Assembly (NCBI GenBank): GCA_946885545.1
Contig: CAMPGP010000130.1
Location: 1 to 6,487, forward strand
Reading direction: 5' to 3'
DNA length: 6,487 nt
DNA from: an uncultured Altererythrobacter sp.
GTDB taxonomy: Bacteria > Pseudomonadota > Alphaproteobacteria > Sphingomonadales > Sphingomonadaceae
The notes below the pieces were generated by a model. That model had not been told where the DNA came from and ran no database searches. It saw only the letters and a program-made list of their open reading frames with translations. Made by a program: the position numbers and the translations under genes. This document shows positions 1 to 6,410 of the stretch, in pieces (position 1 is the first letter of the stretch; each line of letters begins with the position of its first letter).

Positions 1-379
1 GGATGAAATGGCACCCGCGCTTGAGGATCGCCGCGGCGAACCCGACGAGATCGCCGATCACCCCGCCGCCCAGCGCGAGGACATGATCACCGCGTTCGAC
101 CTGTTCGTCGAGCAGCCAGTCGGTGAGCCGCGCGAGCGTTTCCCAGCCCTTGCTGCCCTCGCCGGGCGGGAGCACCAGCCAGCGCGGCTCGATCCCCGCG
201 TCGGCGAACGAGGCATCGACCGGCGCGCGCCAGGCCTGCGCTACGTTCGCATCGGTCACGATCGGCACCGATTTCTTGCGCAGCAGCGGCGCACAATGCT
301 GCGCAGCTTCGCGCAGCAGGCCCCGGGCGACGCGGACTTCGTAGGAGCGGCCGCCCAGCTCCACCGGAATTAAAGCCAT
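1..379 (-). CDS. aroB: 3-dehydroquinate synthase AroB (N-terminal part, cut by window edge)
   Basis: AroB converts DAHP to 3-dehydroquinate, the second step of the shikimate pathway, in the cytoplasm, using NAD and a divalent metal. Only the first 126 codons are present; the frame is open to base 1 and continues outside. Visible family motifs are TDANV at residues 42-46 (NAD-binding region), LPPGEGSK at 70-77 (compare LPDGEQYK in E. coli) with E74 and K77, and GGGVIGDLVGF at 104-114, the glycine-rich nucleotide-binding signature. The metal ligands lie in the missing C-terminal part. The ATG at 379-377 puts the family's usual N-terminus (MALIPVELGGRSYEV) in place. GAGG at 393-390 lies 10 nt upstream of it. 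The start lies inside the end of aroK (10-nt overlap, different frame), so aroK-aroB translation is probably coupled. Identification is firm; the completeness of the gene cannot be judged. Confidence 0.95.
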   Translation of the reverse strand, partial: MALIPVELGGRSYEVRVARGLLREAAQHCAPLLRKKSVPIVTDANVAQAWRAPVDASFADAGIEPRWLVLPPGEGSKGWETLARLTDWLLDEQVERGDHVLALGGGVIGDLVGFAAAILKRGCHFI

Positions 380-939
380 CGATCTATCGCCTCGATGATC
401 GCCATCGCCGTATCGAGGTGCGGCCCGTCCTCGCCCGCGATACGGATCGGCGCCTGGGCATAGAACGGTTCGCGCTCGCGGCTGAGGCGGGTGAGGATTT
501 CGCGCGGATCGCCATCGCGCAGCAACGGGCGAACGTTGCGCCGCGCGGTGCGCTCGACCAGCGTATCGACCTTGCAGTCGATCCACACCGCGATCGCCCG
601 CTCGAGGATCAGCGCACGCGTCTCGTCGTTCACGAACGCGCCGCCGCCGGTGGCGACGACCCCGTGTCCTTCGTCGATCAGCCGCGCCAGAACGCGCCGC
701 TCGCCGTCGCGGAAATAATCTTCGCCGAAACGGTCGAAGATTTCCGCGACCCGCATTTGCGCCGCGTCCTCGATCGCATCGTCCGCATCGACGAAATCCT
801 TGCCCAGCAGCGCGGCCATCTTGCGCCCGACGGTAGACTTGCCCGCGCCCATCAGCCCCACCAGCACGACGGGCCGGTCGATCCGGCGCGCGATGCGGGC
901 GATTTCGGTATCGCTCAGGGTCTCTGCCTGCTGGGTCAT
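370..939 (-). CDS. aroK: Shikimate kinase AroK
   Basis: AroK phosphorylates shikimate to shikimate 3-phosphate with ATP in the cytoplasm. The 189-residue product has the whole small-kinase core: Walker A GLMGAGKST at residues 28-36 (K34), the shikimate-contacting D-x-D (VDADD, D51 and D53), FR at 76-77 (R77 equivalent to the shikimate-binding arginine), GGG at 98-100, the lid motif RNVRPLL at 134-140, and the REREPFY segment at 154-160, whose R156 matches the conserved substrate arginine. The frame stays open far upstream, but sequence beyond the ATG at 939-937 is low-complexity shadow with no kinase homology, so MTQQAETLSD is taken as the N-terminus. It has about 20 residues before the kinase fold, common in alphaproteobacterial members. 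The ribosome site is weak (GGGCGGCA just before ATG). It is first in an aroK-aroB operon diverging from the cluster that starts at 1008. AroK versus AroL cannot be separated formally, but linkage to aroB favours AroK. Confidence 0.96.
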   Translation of the reverse strand: MTQQAETLSDTEIARIARRIDRPVVLVGLMGAGKSTVGRKMAALLGKDFVDADDAIEDAAQMRVAEIFDRFGEDYFRDGERRVLARLIDEGHGVVATGGGAFVNDETRALILERAIAVWIDCKVDTLVERTARRNVRPLLRDGDPREILTRLSREREPFYAQAPIRIAGEDGPHLDTAMAIIEAIDRWL

Positions 940-1007
940 TGCCGCCCGGCCTATAGATGGGGTAGGTGGCGCGCAACTGTGCAAGGAAGGGTCGTTCGGC
1001 TTTGGCA
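940..1007. promoter_or_regulatory. Divergent intergenic region, presumed promoters for aroK-aroB and for the 1008-4803 cluster
   Basis: These 68 nt are the only space between two outward-facing operons, so promoters for both directions must lie here or in the gene starts. A palindromic CTATAG at 951-956 could act as a -10-like element on either strand. On the minus strand TTGCGC lies 15 nt upstream of TATAGG; this would give a very short aroK leader. On the plus strand TATAGA has no convincing -35. A purine-rich AAGGAAGG at 983-990 lies too far (17 nt) from the ATG at 1008, but 11 nt from an in-frame TTG at 1002. No operator or riboswitch structure was recognised. The region's role is inferred from gene orientation, not from a strong motif. 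Confidence 0.4.
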
Positions 1008-1142
1008 ATGACGGGTAGGCGGATCGTATGGCTGGTGGCGGCGCTGTTCGCCGCGCTGTTGCTCTATGCGTGGATCGACGGCGGGGAGGAGCCGCTGCGC
1101 CCCATCGCCGAGCCGGTCGAGCTGCCGGAGGCGGTGCAATGA
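1008..1142 (+). CDS. Small single-span membrane protein (44 residues), unknown function
   Basis: This short gene starts MTGRRIVWLV and ends ELPEAVQ. Two arginines at residues 4-5 precede a hydrophobic stretch at about 6-22 (IVWLVAALFAALLLYAW), then a 20-residue acidic, proline-containing tail. By the positive-inside rule, the N-terminus should be cytoplasmic and the tail periplasmic. Its stop overlaps the next gene's start as ATGA (1139-1142), a typical coupled junction, and the downstream ribosome site GGAGG at 1127-1131 lies inside it. An alternative start is TTG at 1002, which sits better behind AAGGAAGG (983-990) and would add two residues. I do not recognise a family. The clean membrane segment, the coupled stop and its fit between promoter region and next gene support a real gene; homologues were not searched. 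It could instead be a leader peptide that sets translation of the next gene. Confidence 0.7.
   Translation: MTGRRIVWLVAALFAALLLYAWIDGGEEPLRPIAEPVELPEAVQ
1127..1131 (+). promoter_or_regulatory. Shine-Dalgarno GGAGG that fixes the start of the secreted protein gene
   Basis: GGAGG ends 7 nt before the ATG at 1139. It selects that ATG over the upstream in-frame ATG at 1028, which would bury the signal peptide behind 37 arginine- and glycine-rich residues and overlap the small membrane protein gene. Confidence 0.75.
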
Positions 1143-2971
1143 AGGCGCTGCTGTTCGCCGGAGGCGCGGCGCTCGCGCTGACCTCGACGTTCGTCCTCGC
1201 GCAGAGTTCGCCCGAATCGCTGTTGCCGCCCGGCTTCGACGATCCCACGCCGGCCCCGAGCCCGACGCCGACGCCGCGGCCCACCGCCGCTGCGCCCGAT
1301 GTCCCCGCGCCCGCATCGACCAGCGTTCCGGTGATCCAGCCGATTCCCGGCGTCGACGAGGGGCCGTCCGCGCCGGTCGACCTGCCCGACGACCTGCCCT
1401 CTCTGGCCGAACTCGAGGCGATGGATCCCGACGAGCTCGACGAACTGCTCGGGCTCAAGCCACGGTTCGATATTCCGCCTGCGGCGCAGCGTTCGCTGGC
1501 CGAGGTCGGAGTGCTCGGGCCCGACGAAGGTGGTTTCGTCACCGCATCGCTCGCGGCGCAGCCCGCGACTCTGGTCCGCGCTGCGCTTGCGGGAACGCGC
1601 GGACCGCTGGTGTCGCGCTGGGGCCACATCCTGCTGAGGCGGGCGCTCTCGAGCCGTCTCGCCGCGCCCGAAGGCATGGACCCGGTCGACTTCGCCGCGC
1701 TGCGCGCAGCGACGCTCAATTCGATCGGCGAATACGTCGCGGCCCGCGCCATCGTGCAGGACGTCGACAGCGGCAACTGGAACCGCGCGCTGACCGACGC
1801 CGCGCTCGAGGCCTATGTCGCGACCGCCGACATCGCAGGCGCGTGCCCCGCGATCCAGCTCCAGGGCAGCGATCGCGACGAGGCGCAATGGCAGCTGTGG
1901 CGCTCGATCTGCTCGGCCTTCGCCGGGCAGGGCGTGCGCGCCGGCACCGACCTCAGCAGGGCACTGTCGCGCGGCACCGCGCCCGCGATCGACGTCTTGC
2001 TGGCACAGCGCTACGCCGGGGCTGCGGGCGCGGGCCGCCGCGCGGTGAATCTCGAATGGGACGACGTCGACAAGATCACACCCTGGCGCTACGCGCTGGC
2101 CAATGCCGTCGGTGCCCAAATCCCCGAAGGCCTGCTGTCCGATCCCGACCCCTATTATCAGCGCGTTTCGGCGATCGCGCCGATGCTGACCCCCGTCGCA
2201 CGCGCACCGGGGGCCGATCGCGCGGGCCGCGAAGGCATCCTCTCGTCCGCCGCCATGGTCGATCTCTACAGCCAGATCCATGCCACCGAAGGCGCCGAAG
2301 GACCTGCGGCGACCACTGCGGCGAGCCTGCGGGCAGCCTATGTCAGCGACGCCCCGGCGCGGCTCGCCGCGATGCAGGACATCTGGGGGACCGCCGACGG
2401 CGCGGGCTACGGGCGCCTGGTGCTGACCGCCTATGCCGCGGCGCGTATGACTCCGAGCGAGGACTTTGCCGAGGCCGCGCCGCAGCTCATCGCTTCCATG
2501 CTTTCGGCGGGGCTCGATCGCGATGCGATGGAGTGGGCGCCGGTCGTCGACCAGGGCAGCCTCGGCTGGGCGCTGCTCGCGCTGGCGCAGCCGAACCGGC
2601 AGAACACCGTATCGGGCAGCCAGATCGAGGAATTCGTCGAAGCCGACGAAAGCGATTCGCAGCGCAAGTCGCGCTTCCTCGTCGCGGCGCTCGCGGGGCT
2701 GGGGCGGATAGAGGGCGGCACGCTCGACAACCTCTCGCAACGGGTCGGTATCGACCTGGCCCGCGAAACCCGCTGGACCCGCACCATCGAACGGGCCGCC
2801 GACGTCGACAATGCCGCGCTCGTCACGCTGCTCGCCGGGCTCGGCATGCAGGGCGAGGGGTGGGACCGCATGACCGCGCGGCACCTGTTCCACATCGTCT
2901 CGGCGCTGAACCGCGTAGGCCTGACCGCCGAGGCGCGGATGATCGCGGCGGAGGCGGTCGCGCGGGCCTGA
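1139..2971 (+). CDS. Secreted alpha-helical protein of unknown function (610 residues)
   Basis: The N-terminus is a standard Sec signal peptide: K2, a hydrophobic core at about 3-20, and a likely cut after VLA at 21, before Q22. There is no lipobox cysteine, so the mature protein is predicted to be soluble periplasmic or exported. Residues about 30-87 are a proline/threonine/alanine-rich linker (for example PTPAPSPTPTPRP). An acidic segment follows at 88-113 (PSLAELEAMDPDELDELLGL, then KPRFDIPP). From about 115 to the end it is alanine- and leucine-rich with repeated amphipathic helix-like segments, suggesting an all-helical solenoid of TPR-like type, though I see no clear repeat consensus. 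The only two cysteines are C236 and C258, 22 residues apart, placed as in a helical hairpin and plausibly disulfide-bonded. The gene is coupled to the small membrane protein upstream (ATGA) and to xerD downstream (TGATG). No catalytic motif was recognised. The coding call is firm; the structural class is inference. Confidence 0.88.
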   Translation: MKALLFAGGAALALTSTFVLAQSSPESLLPPGFDDPTPAPSPTPTPRPTAAAPDVPAPASTSVPVIQPIPGVDEGPSAPVDLPDDLPSLAELEAMDPDELDELLGLKPRFDIPPAAQRSLAEVGVLGPDEGGFVTASLAAQPATLVRAALAGTRGPLVSRWGHILLRRALSSRLAAPEGMDPVDFAALRAATLNSIGEYVAARAIVQDVDSGNWNRALTDAALEAYVATADIAGACPAIQLQGSDRDEAQWQLWRSICSAFAGQGVRAGTDLSRALSRGTAPAIDVLLAQRYAGAAGAGRRAVNLEWDDVDKITPWRYALANAVGAQIPEGLLSDPDPYYQRVSAIAPMLTPVARAPGADRAGREGILSSAAMVDLYSQIHATEGAEGPAATTAASLRAAYVSDAPARLAAMQDIWGTADGAGYGRLVLTAYAAARMTPSEDFAEAAPQLIASMLSAGLDRDAMEWAPVVDQGSLGWALLALAQPNRQNTVSGSQIEEFVEADESDSQRKSRFLVAALAGLGRIEGGTLDNLSQRVGIDLARETRWTRTIERAADVDNAALVTLLAGLGMQGEGWDRMTARHLFHIVSALNRVGLTAEARMIAAEAVARA

Positions 2972-3849
2972 TGTCCGCGGTCGAGGATTTCCTCGCCATG
3001 CTTGCCGCCGAACGCGGCGCGGCCGCCAACACGCTGGCCGCCTATCGCCGGGACCTCGAAGGCGCGGAGGAGGCGATCGGCGCGCTCGACGGCGCGGGGC
3101 GCGACGATCTCGCCCGGCTCGGGCAGGTCTGGGCGGCGCTCGCCCCGGCCACGGTAGCGCGCAAGGCGTCGGCGCTGCGGCAGTTCTACGGCTTCCTGGT
3201 CGACGAGGGCTTGCGCGGCGACGACCCTTCGCCCGCACTCCCGCGCCCGGCGACGCGGCGACCGCTCCCGAAGATCCTCTCGCATGCGGAGATCGAGGCG
3301 CTTTTCACGCAAGCGGAGGGAGAGGCCGATGGTGACGATCCGCGCGCGGTGCGGCTGCTCGCGCTGCTCGAGATGCTCTATGGTTCGGGTCTGCGCGCGA
3401 CCGAGCTGGTTTCGCTGCCGCTATCCGCGGTGCCGCGCGACGCGCCGTTCCTGACCGTGACGGGCAAGGGCGGGCAGTCGCGCATGGTGCCGGTCAGCGG
3501 CCGTGCGAAAGCGGCGCTGTCGCGCTGGCTGGCGTTGCGGGGCGAGGGCAGCCGGCACCTGTTTCCCTCGAGTGCGGGCAAGCCGCTCACCCGCCAGCGG
3601 CTGTTCCAGTTGCTCAAGGAACTAGCGGTTCGCGCCGGGATCGCGCCAGAAAAGGTCAGCCCGCACGTGCTGCGCCATGCCTTCGCGACGCACCTGCTCG
3701 AAGGTGGGGCCGACTTGCGCGTGCTCCAGACCCTGCTCGGCCATGCCGACATCGCTACCACGCAGATCTATACCCACGTGGACAGCGCGCGGCTGGTGGC
3801 GCTGGTGAACGAGCGGCATCCTCTTGCCCATCGCGCCAAGGCGGACTAG
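2971..3849 (+). CDS. xerD: Site-specific tyrosine recombinase XerD
   Basis: XerD acts with XerC at the chromosomal dif site to resolve chromosome dimers, normally under FtsK control at the septum. The 292-residue product has the N-terminal core-binding (SAM-like) domain at about 1-85 and the catalytic domain from about 100. All active-site residues are visible: R142 (GSGLRATEL), K166 (VTGKGGQSR), H232 and R235 (SPHVLRHAFATHLL), H258 (LLGHADI) and the nucleophile Y267 (TTQIYTHV). HVLRHAFATHLL followed by GADLRV resembles E. coli XerD more than XerC (HKLRHSFATHML). Length fits the family (298 in E. coli). The start ATG overlaps the previous stop by one base (TGATG); GGAGG at 2950-2954 is 16 nt upstream, so coupling probably drives initiation. 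The same frame is open for 635 codons upstream, but that is antiphase shadow of the preceding gene. No dif-like site was seen in the window, as expected for a housekeeping Xer protein. Confidence 0.94.
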   Translation: MSAVEDFLAMLAAERGAAANTLAAYRRDLEGAEEAIGALDGAGRDDLARLGQVWAALAPATVARKASALRQFYGFLVDEGLRGDDPSPALPRPATRRPLPKILSHAEIEALFTQAEGEADGDDPRAVRLLALLEMLYGSGLRATELVSLPLSAVPRDAPFLTVTGKGGQSRMVPVSGRAKAALSRWLALRGEGSRHLFPSSAGKPLTRQRLFQLLKELAVRAGIAPEKVSPHVLRHAFATHLLEGGADLRVLQTLLGHADIATTQIYTHVDSARLVALVNERHPLAHRAKAD

Positions 3850-3858
3850 CGCGGCGCG

Positions 3859-4803
3859 ATGATTTCCTACCTCGAATTCGAGAAACCCGTCGCGCAGCTC
3901 GAAGCGCGCATCGCCGAACTGCGCGCCGCGGCCGATGGCGACGACGTCGACATCTCGGGCGAACTCGCGCGGCTCGAGGCGAAGAGCGCCGACCTGCTCG
4001 CCAGCACCTATGCCGCGCTCACGCCGTGGCAGAAGACGCAGGTCGCGCGCCACCCCGCGCGGCCTCACTTCCGCGATTTCGTCCAGCACGCGTTCGAGGA
4101 CTTCGTGCCGCTCGGCGGCGATCGTCTCTATGGCGAGGACGAGGCGATCCTCGGCGGTTTCGCGCGCCTCGGCGGGCGCCGCGTGATGCTGATCGGGCAC
4201 GAGAAGGGCCACGACACCGAGACGCGGCTGCGGCACAACTTCGGCATGGGCAAGCCCGAAGGCTATCGCAAGGCGATCCGACTGATGGACATGGCCGGGC
4301 GTTTCGGCCTGCCGGTCGTCACGCTGGTCGACACCTCGGGGGCCTTTCCCGGGGTGGAAGCGGAAGAGCGCGGCCAGGCGGAGGCCATCGCGCGCTCGAC
4401 CGAGGCGTGCCTGGCGCTGCCCGTGCCCATGGTCGCGACAATCGTTGGCGAGGGCGGTTCGGGCGGCGCGGTCGCGCTGGCGAGCGCCGAGCGCGTGCTC
4501 ATGCTCGAGCACGCGGTCTATTCGGTGATCTCGCCCGAAGGCTGCGCCTCGATCCTGTGGCGCACCGCGGACAAGGCCCCCGACGCGGCCGAGGCGATGA
4601 AGGTGACGGCGCAGCACCTCGAGCGGCTCGGTGTGATCGACCGCATCGTACCCGAGCCTGCGGGCGGGGCACAGCGCGATCCGGTCGCGACCGCGAAGGC
4701 ACTCGGCCAGGCGATCGGCGAAGAACTCGACGCGCTCGCCGAAATGGCGCCGGAGCAGATCCGGCGAATGCGCGAAGAACGGTTTCTCCGCATAGGCGAC
4801 TGA
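3859..4803 (+). CDS. accA: Acetyl-CoA carboxylase carboxyltransferase subunit alpha AccA
   Basis: AccA pairs with AccD to form the carboxyltransferase that moves the carboxyl group from biotin on AccB to acetyl-CoA, giving malonyl-CoA for fatty-acid synthesis. The 314 residues (319 in E. coli) align along the family: N-terminal helix YLEFEKPVAQLEARIAELR at 4-22, the segment FGMGKPEGYRKAIRLMDMA, DTSGAFPG at 158-165 (DTPGAYPG in E. coli) followed by EAEERGQAEAIA, and the glycine-rich GEGGSGGA at 197-204, which supplies the oxyanion-hole region of the crotonase fold. The C-terminus is charged (RRMREERFLRIGD). The ATG is 9 nt after the xerD stop with only a poor ribosome site (GCGGCGCG), so it probably depends on read-through translation and transcription from xerD. 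AccD, AccB and AccC are not in the window. No missing key residue is seen. Confidence 0.97.
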   Translation: MISYLEFEKPVAQLEARIAELRAAADGDDVDISGELARLEAKSADLLASTYAALTPWQKTQVARHPARPHFRDFVQHAFEDFVPLGGDRLYGEDEAILGGFARLGGRRVMLIGHEKGHDTETRLRHNFGMGKPEGYRKAIRLMDMAGRFGLPVVTLVDTSGAFPGVEAEERGQAEAIARSTEACLALPVPMVATIVGEGGSGGAVALASAERVLMLEHAVYSVISPEGCASILWRTADKAPDAAEAMKVTAQHLERLGVIDRIVPEPAGGAQRDPVATAKALGQAIGEELDALAEMAPEQIRRMREERFLRIGD

Positions 4804-4823
4804 CCTGCCACGGACGTGGCGGG
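4804..4823 (+). other. Hairpin immediately after the accA stop
   Basis: CCTGCCAC (4804-4811) pairs with GTGGCGGG (4816-4823) around a 4-nt GGAC loop. That gives eight pairs, one of them G-T. It begins on the base after the accA stop codon. No T-run follows (AACCCCCC), so it is not a standard intrinsic terminator. It may stabilise the 3' end of the accA transcript or assist Rho-type termination. The role is inference. Confidence 0.45.
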
Positions 4824-4846
4824 AACCCCCCGGAGTGGCTCGGGTT
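4822..4846 (+). promoter_or_regulatory. Candidate EcfG-type (general stress response) promoter for the M48 protease gene
   Basis: GGAAC at 4822-4826 is followed after 16 nt by GGTT at 4843-4846. The alphaproteobacterial EcfG sigma factors recognise GGAAC, a 16-17 nt spacer and CGTT; here the -35 element is exact and the -10 element has one mismatch. It lies in the short gap before the protease gene and would place a transcript start near 4853-4856, about 55 nt before the ATG. A second GGAAC at 4856-4860 has no GTT at the right distance. The GC-rich background makes a chance match possible. Confidence 0.42.
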
Positions 4847-4894
4847 ACTCCCCCAGGAACAATCGCAGCGGCGGGTGGAGCGCCGCGCATGCCT

Positions 4895-4902
4895 GGAGGA
4901 GA
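4895..4902 (+). promoter_or_regulatory. Strong Shine-Dalgarno of the M48 protease gene
   Basis: GGAGGAGA ends 7 nt before the ATG at 4910, near-perfect complementarity to the 16S rRNA tail. It selects this start over the in-frame ATG at 4835 and leaves the lipoprotein signal peptide at the N-terminus. Confidence 0.85.
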
Positions 4903-4909
4903 CATCGCA

Positions 4910-6388
4910 ATGCCCCACCTGAAGACCCTCGCGCTTGCCACGATTTCGGCTGGCTCGCTCGCTCTCGCTTCGTGCACGACGCTCGGCGCCGGCGAAATTC
5001 CCGATGCCTCGGCGCCGATCAACCAGTCCGAAGCGCAGATGGGTGCCGAGGCGCATCCGCAGCTGCTCGCCGAATTCGGCGGCGCGATGACAGGGCCGCA
5101 GGCGCAATACGTGCAGCAGGTCGGCCAGAACATCGCGGTACAGTCCGGGCTCGGCAATGCGCAGTCGGACTTCACTGTCACGCTGCTCAACAGCTCGGTG
5201 AACAACGCCTTCGCGATCCCCGGGGGCTACGTCTACACCACGCGCCAGCTGGTCGCGCTGATGAACAACGAGGCGGAACTCGCCGGTGTGCTCGGGCACG
5301 AGGTCGGCCACGTTGCGGCGCGCCACGCGCAGCGCAGGCAGGCGGCGGCGCAGCAGAACACGCTGCTCGGCGCGGCGGGTGCCATCCTTTCGGGCATCCT
5401 GCTCGGCAACAGTGGAATCGGGCAGCAGATCTCGCAGGGTCTGCTCCAGGGCTCGCAACTCCTGACGCTACGCTTTTCGCGCGATCAGGAGCTTCAGGCG
5501 GACGAGCTCGGCATCCAGTACCTCAACCGCGCGGGATACGATCCGCGCGCAATGTCGACCGTGTTGCAGAGCCTCGCGGCGCAGAATGCGCTCGACGCGT
5601 CACTTCAGGGCCGTGCCAACGCCAGTGTGCCCGAATGGGCCTCGACCCACCCCGATCCCGCGAGCCGCGTCCAGACCGCGCTCCAGAAGGCGGCGGGAGG
5701 TACCGGCATGACCAATCGCGACACCTTCCTCACCCGGATCGACGGGCTCGTCTACGGTGACGATCCCGAGCAGGGCGTGATCGAAGGGCGCCAGTTCATC
5801 CACCCCATCTTCCGCCTGTCGTTTACCGCGCCCGAAGGGTTCTACATGGTCAACGGCACGCGCGCGGTCTCGATCAACGGACAGAGCGGGCAGGGCCAGC
5901 TCAGCACCGGGCCTTATAACGGCAATCTCGAAAGTTACGTGCGCAGCGTGTTTCAGGCGATCGGCGGCAACCAGCAGAGCCTCGCCCCGTCGAGCCTGCA
6001 GCGGACGACGGTGAACGGCATTCCGGCAGCCTACGGCACCGCGCGGGTCAACAGCGGCAACGGCCAGGTGGACGTTGTGGTGTTCGCTTACGAGTTCTCG
6101 AACAGTCAAGCGTTCCACTTCGCCACGATCAGTCAGGCCGGGCGTTCGGGGGTGTTCACGCCTATGTTCAACTCGATGCGTCGCATCAATCAAGCCGAGG
6201 CGAGCCGCATCGTGCCGCGCCGGATCGACGTAGTGACCGTCCGAAGCGGCGACACGGTCTCCTCGCTCGCGAACAGAATGGCCTACGACAATGCCCGCGA
6301 ACAGCGGTTTCGCGTGCTCAACGGTCTGGGTTCGGGCGACTCGCTGCAAGCCGGCCAGAAGGTCAAGATCGTCGTCCGCGGCAGCTAA
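4910..6388 (+). CDS. M48-family zinc metalloprotease lipoprotein with C-terminal LysM-like domain
   Basis: The 492-residue product is a predicted membrane-anchored periplasmic zinc protease, probably in envelope protein quality control like the related BepA/LoiP group. A lipoprotein signal peptide covers residues 1-21 with lipobox LAS-C22; TTLG follows, with no Asp at +2, so outer-membrane sorting is plausible. The peptidase domain (about 40-250) carries NAFAIPGGYVY at 99-109, the zinc motif HEVGH at 130-134 (H130, E131, H134) and ELQAD at 194-198 with the third ligand E194. A hydrophobic stretch at 150-166 is usual in this family. Residues about 267-435 form a middle domain with FTAPEGFYMVNG and HP motifs. 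A LysM-like module at about 442-488 (VRSGDTVSSLANRMA...LNGL...LQAGQKVKIV) suggests peptidoglycan binding. The architecture matches what I recall as COG4784 (putative Zn-dependent protease). The gene has its own ribosome site and possible stress promoter, separate from accA by 106 nt. It lacks the TPR domain of BepA, so I give no symbol. Confidence 0.92.
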   Translation: MPHLKTLALATISAGSLALASCTTLGAGEIPDASAPINQSEAQMGAEAHPQLLAEFGGAMTGPQAQYVQQVGQNIAVQSGLGNAQSDFTVTLLNSSVNNAFAIPGGYVYTTRQLVALMNNEAELAGVLGHEVGHVAARHAQRRQAAAQQNTLLGAAGAILSGILLGNSGIGQQISQGLLQGSQLLTLRFSRDQELQADELGIQYLNRAGYDPRAMSTVLQSLAAQNALDASLQGRANASVPEWASTHPDPASRVQTALQKAAGGTGMTNRDTFLTRIDGLVYGDDPEQGVIEGRQFIHPIFRLSFTAPEGFYMVNGTRAVSINGQSGQGQLSTGPYNGNLESYVRSVFQAIGGNQQSLAPSSLQRTTVNGIPAAYGTARVNSGNGQVDVVVFAYEFSNSQAFHFATISQAGRSGVFTPMFNSMRRINQAEASRIVPRRIDVVTVRSGDTVSSLANRMAYDNAREQRFRVLNGLGSGDSLQAGQKVKIVVRGS

Positions 6389-6410
6389 CGCGACGCCGAT
6401 CGCAGACACG

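Noticed and set aside
1255..1290. Short CCGACG-type tandem repetition
   Set aside because: It is simply the Pro-Thr linker coding sequence in GC-rich codons; too short and imperfect to be a repeat element.
940..1776. Upstream extension of aroK to a 468-residue protein
   Set aside because: The extra residues are serine-, alanine- and proline-rich shadow antisense to the secreted protein gene; shikimate kinases of this type begin near the ATG at 939.
1066..2970. Long open frame continuous with xerD that would give a 927-residue fusion protein
   Set aside because: The upstream 635 codons are a shadow of the 1139-2971 gene and are full of arginine. The XerD family N-terminus begins exactly at the ATG at 2971.
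1064..3238. A 724-codon open frame on the minus strand opposite the secreted protein gene
   Set aside because: It is arginine-, proline- and glycine-rich shadow typical of high-GC DNA, with no domain. The plus strand has a signal peptide, ribosome site and coupled neighbours.
2971..3849. Integrase of a mobile element
   Set aside because: XerD-type signature, 292-residue length, housekeeping neighbours and no attachment repeats or phage genes argue for the chromosomal Xer recombinase.
4835..4909. Earlier ATG for the M48 protease gene
   Set aside because: It has no ribosome site and would put 25 residues before the lipoprotein signal peptide.
4026..4922. A 298-codon plus-strand frame inside accA in another phase
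   Set aside because: Arginine-rich frameshift shadow of accA, no ribosome site and no motif.
3622..5205. A 527-codon minus-strand frame over accA and the M48 gene start
   Set aside because: AccA is unambiguous on the plus strand; the antisense product shows no family motif and has shadow composition.
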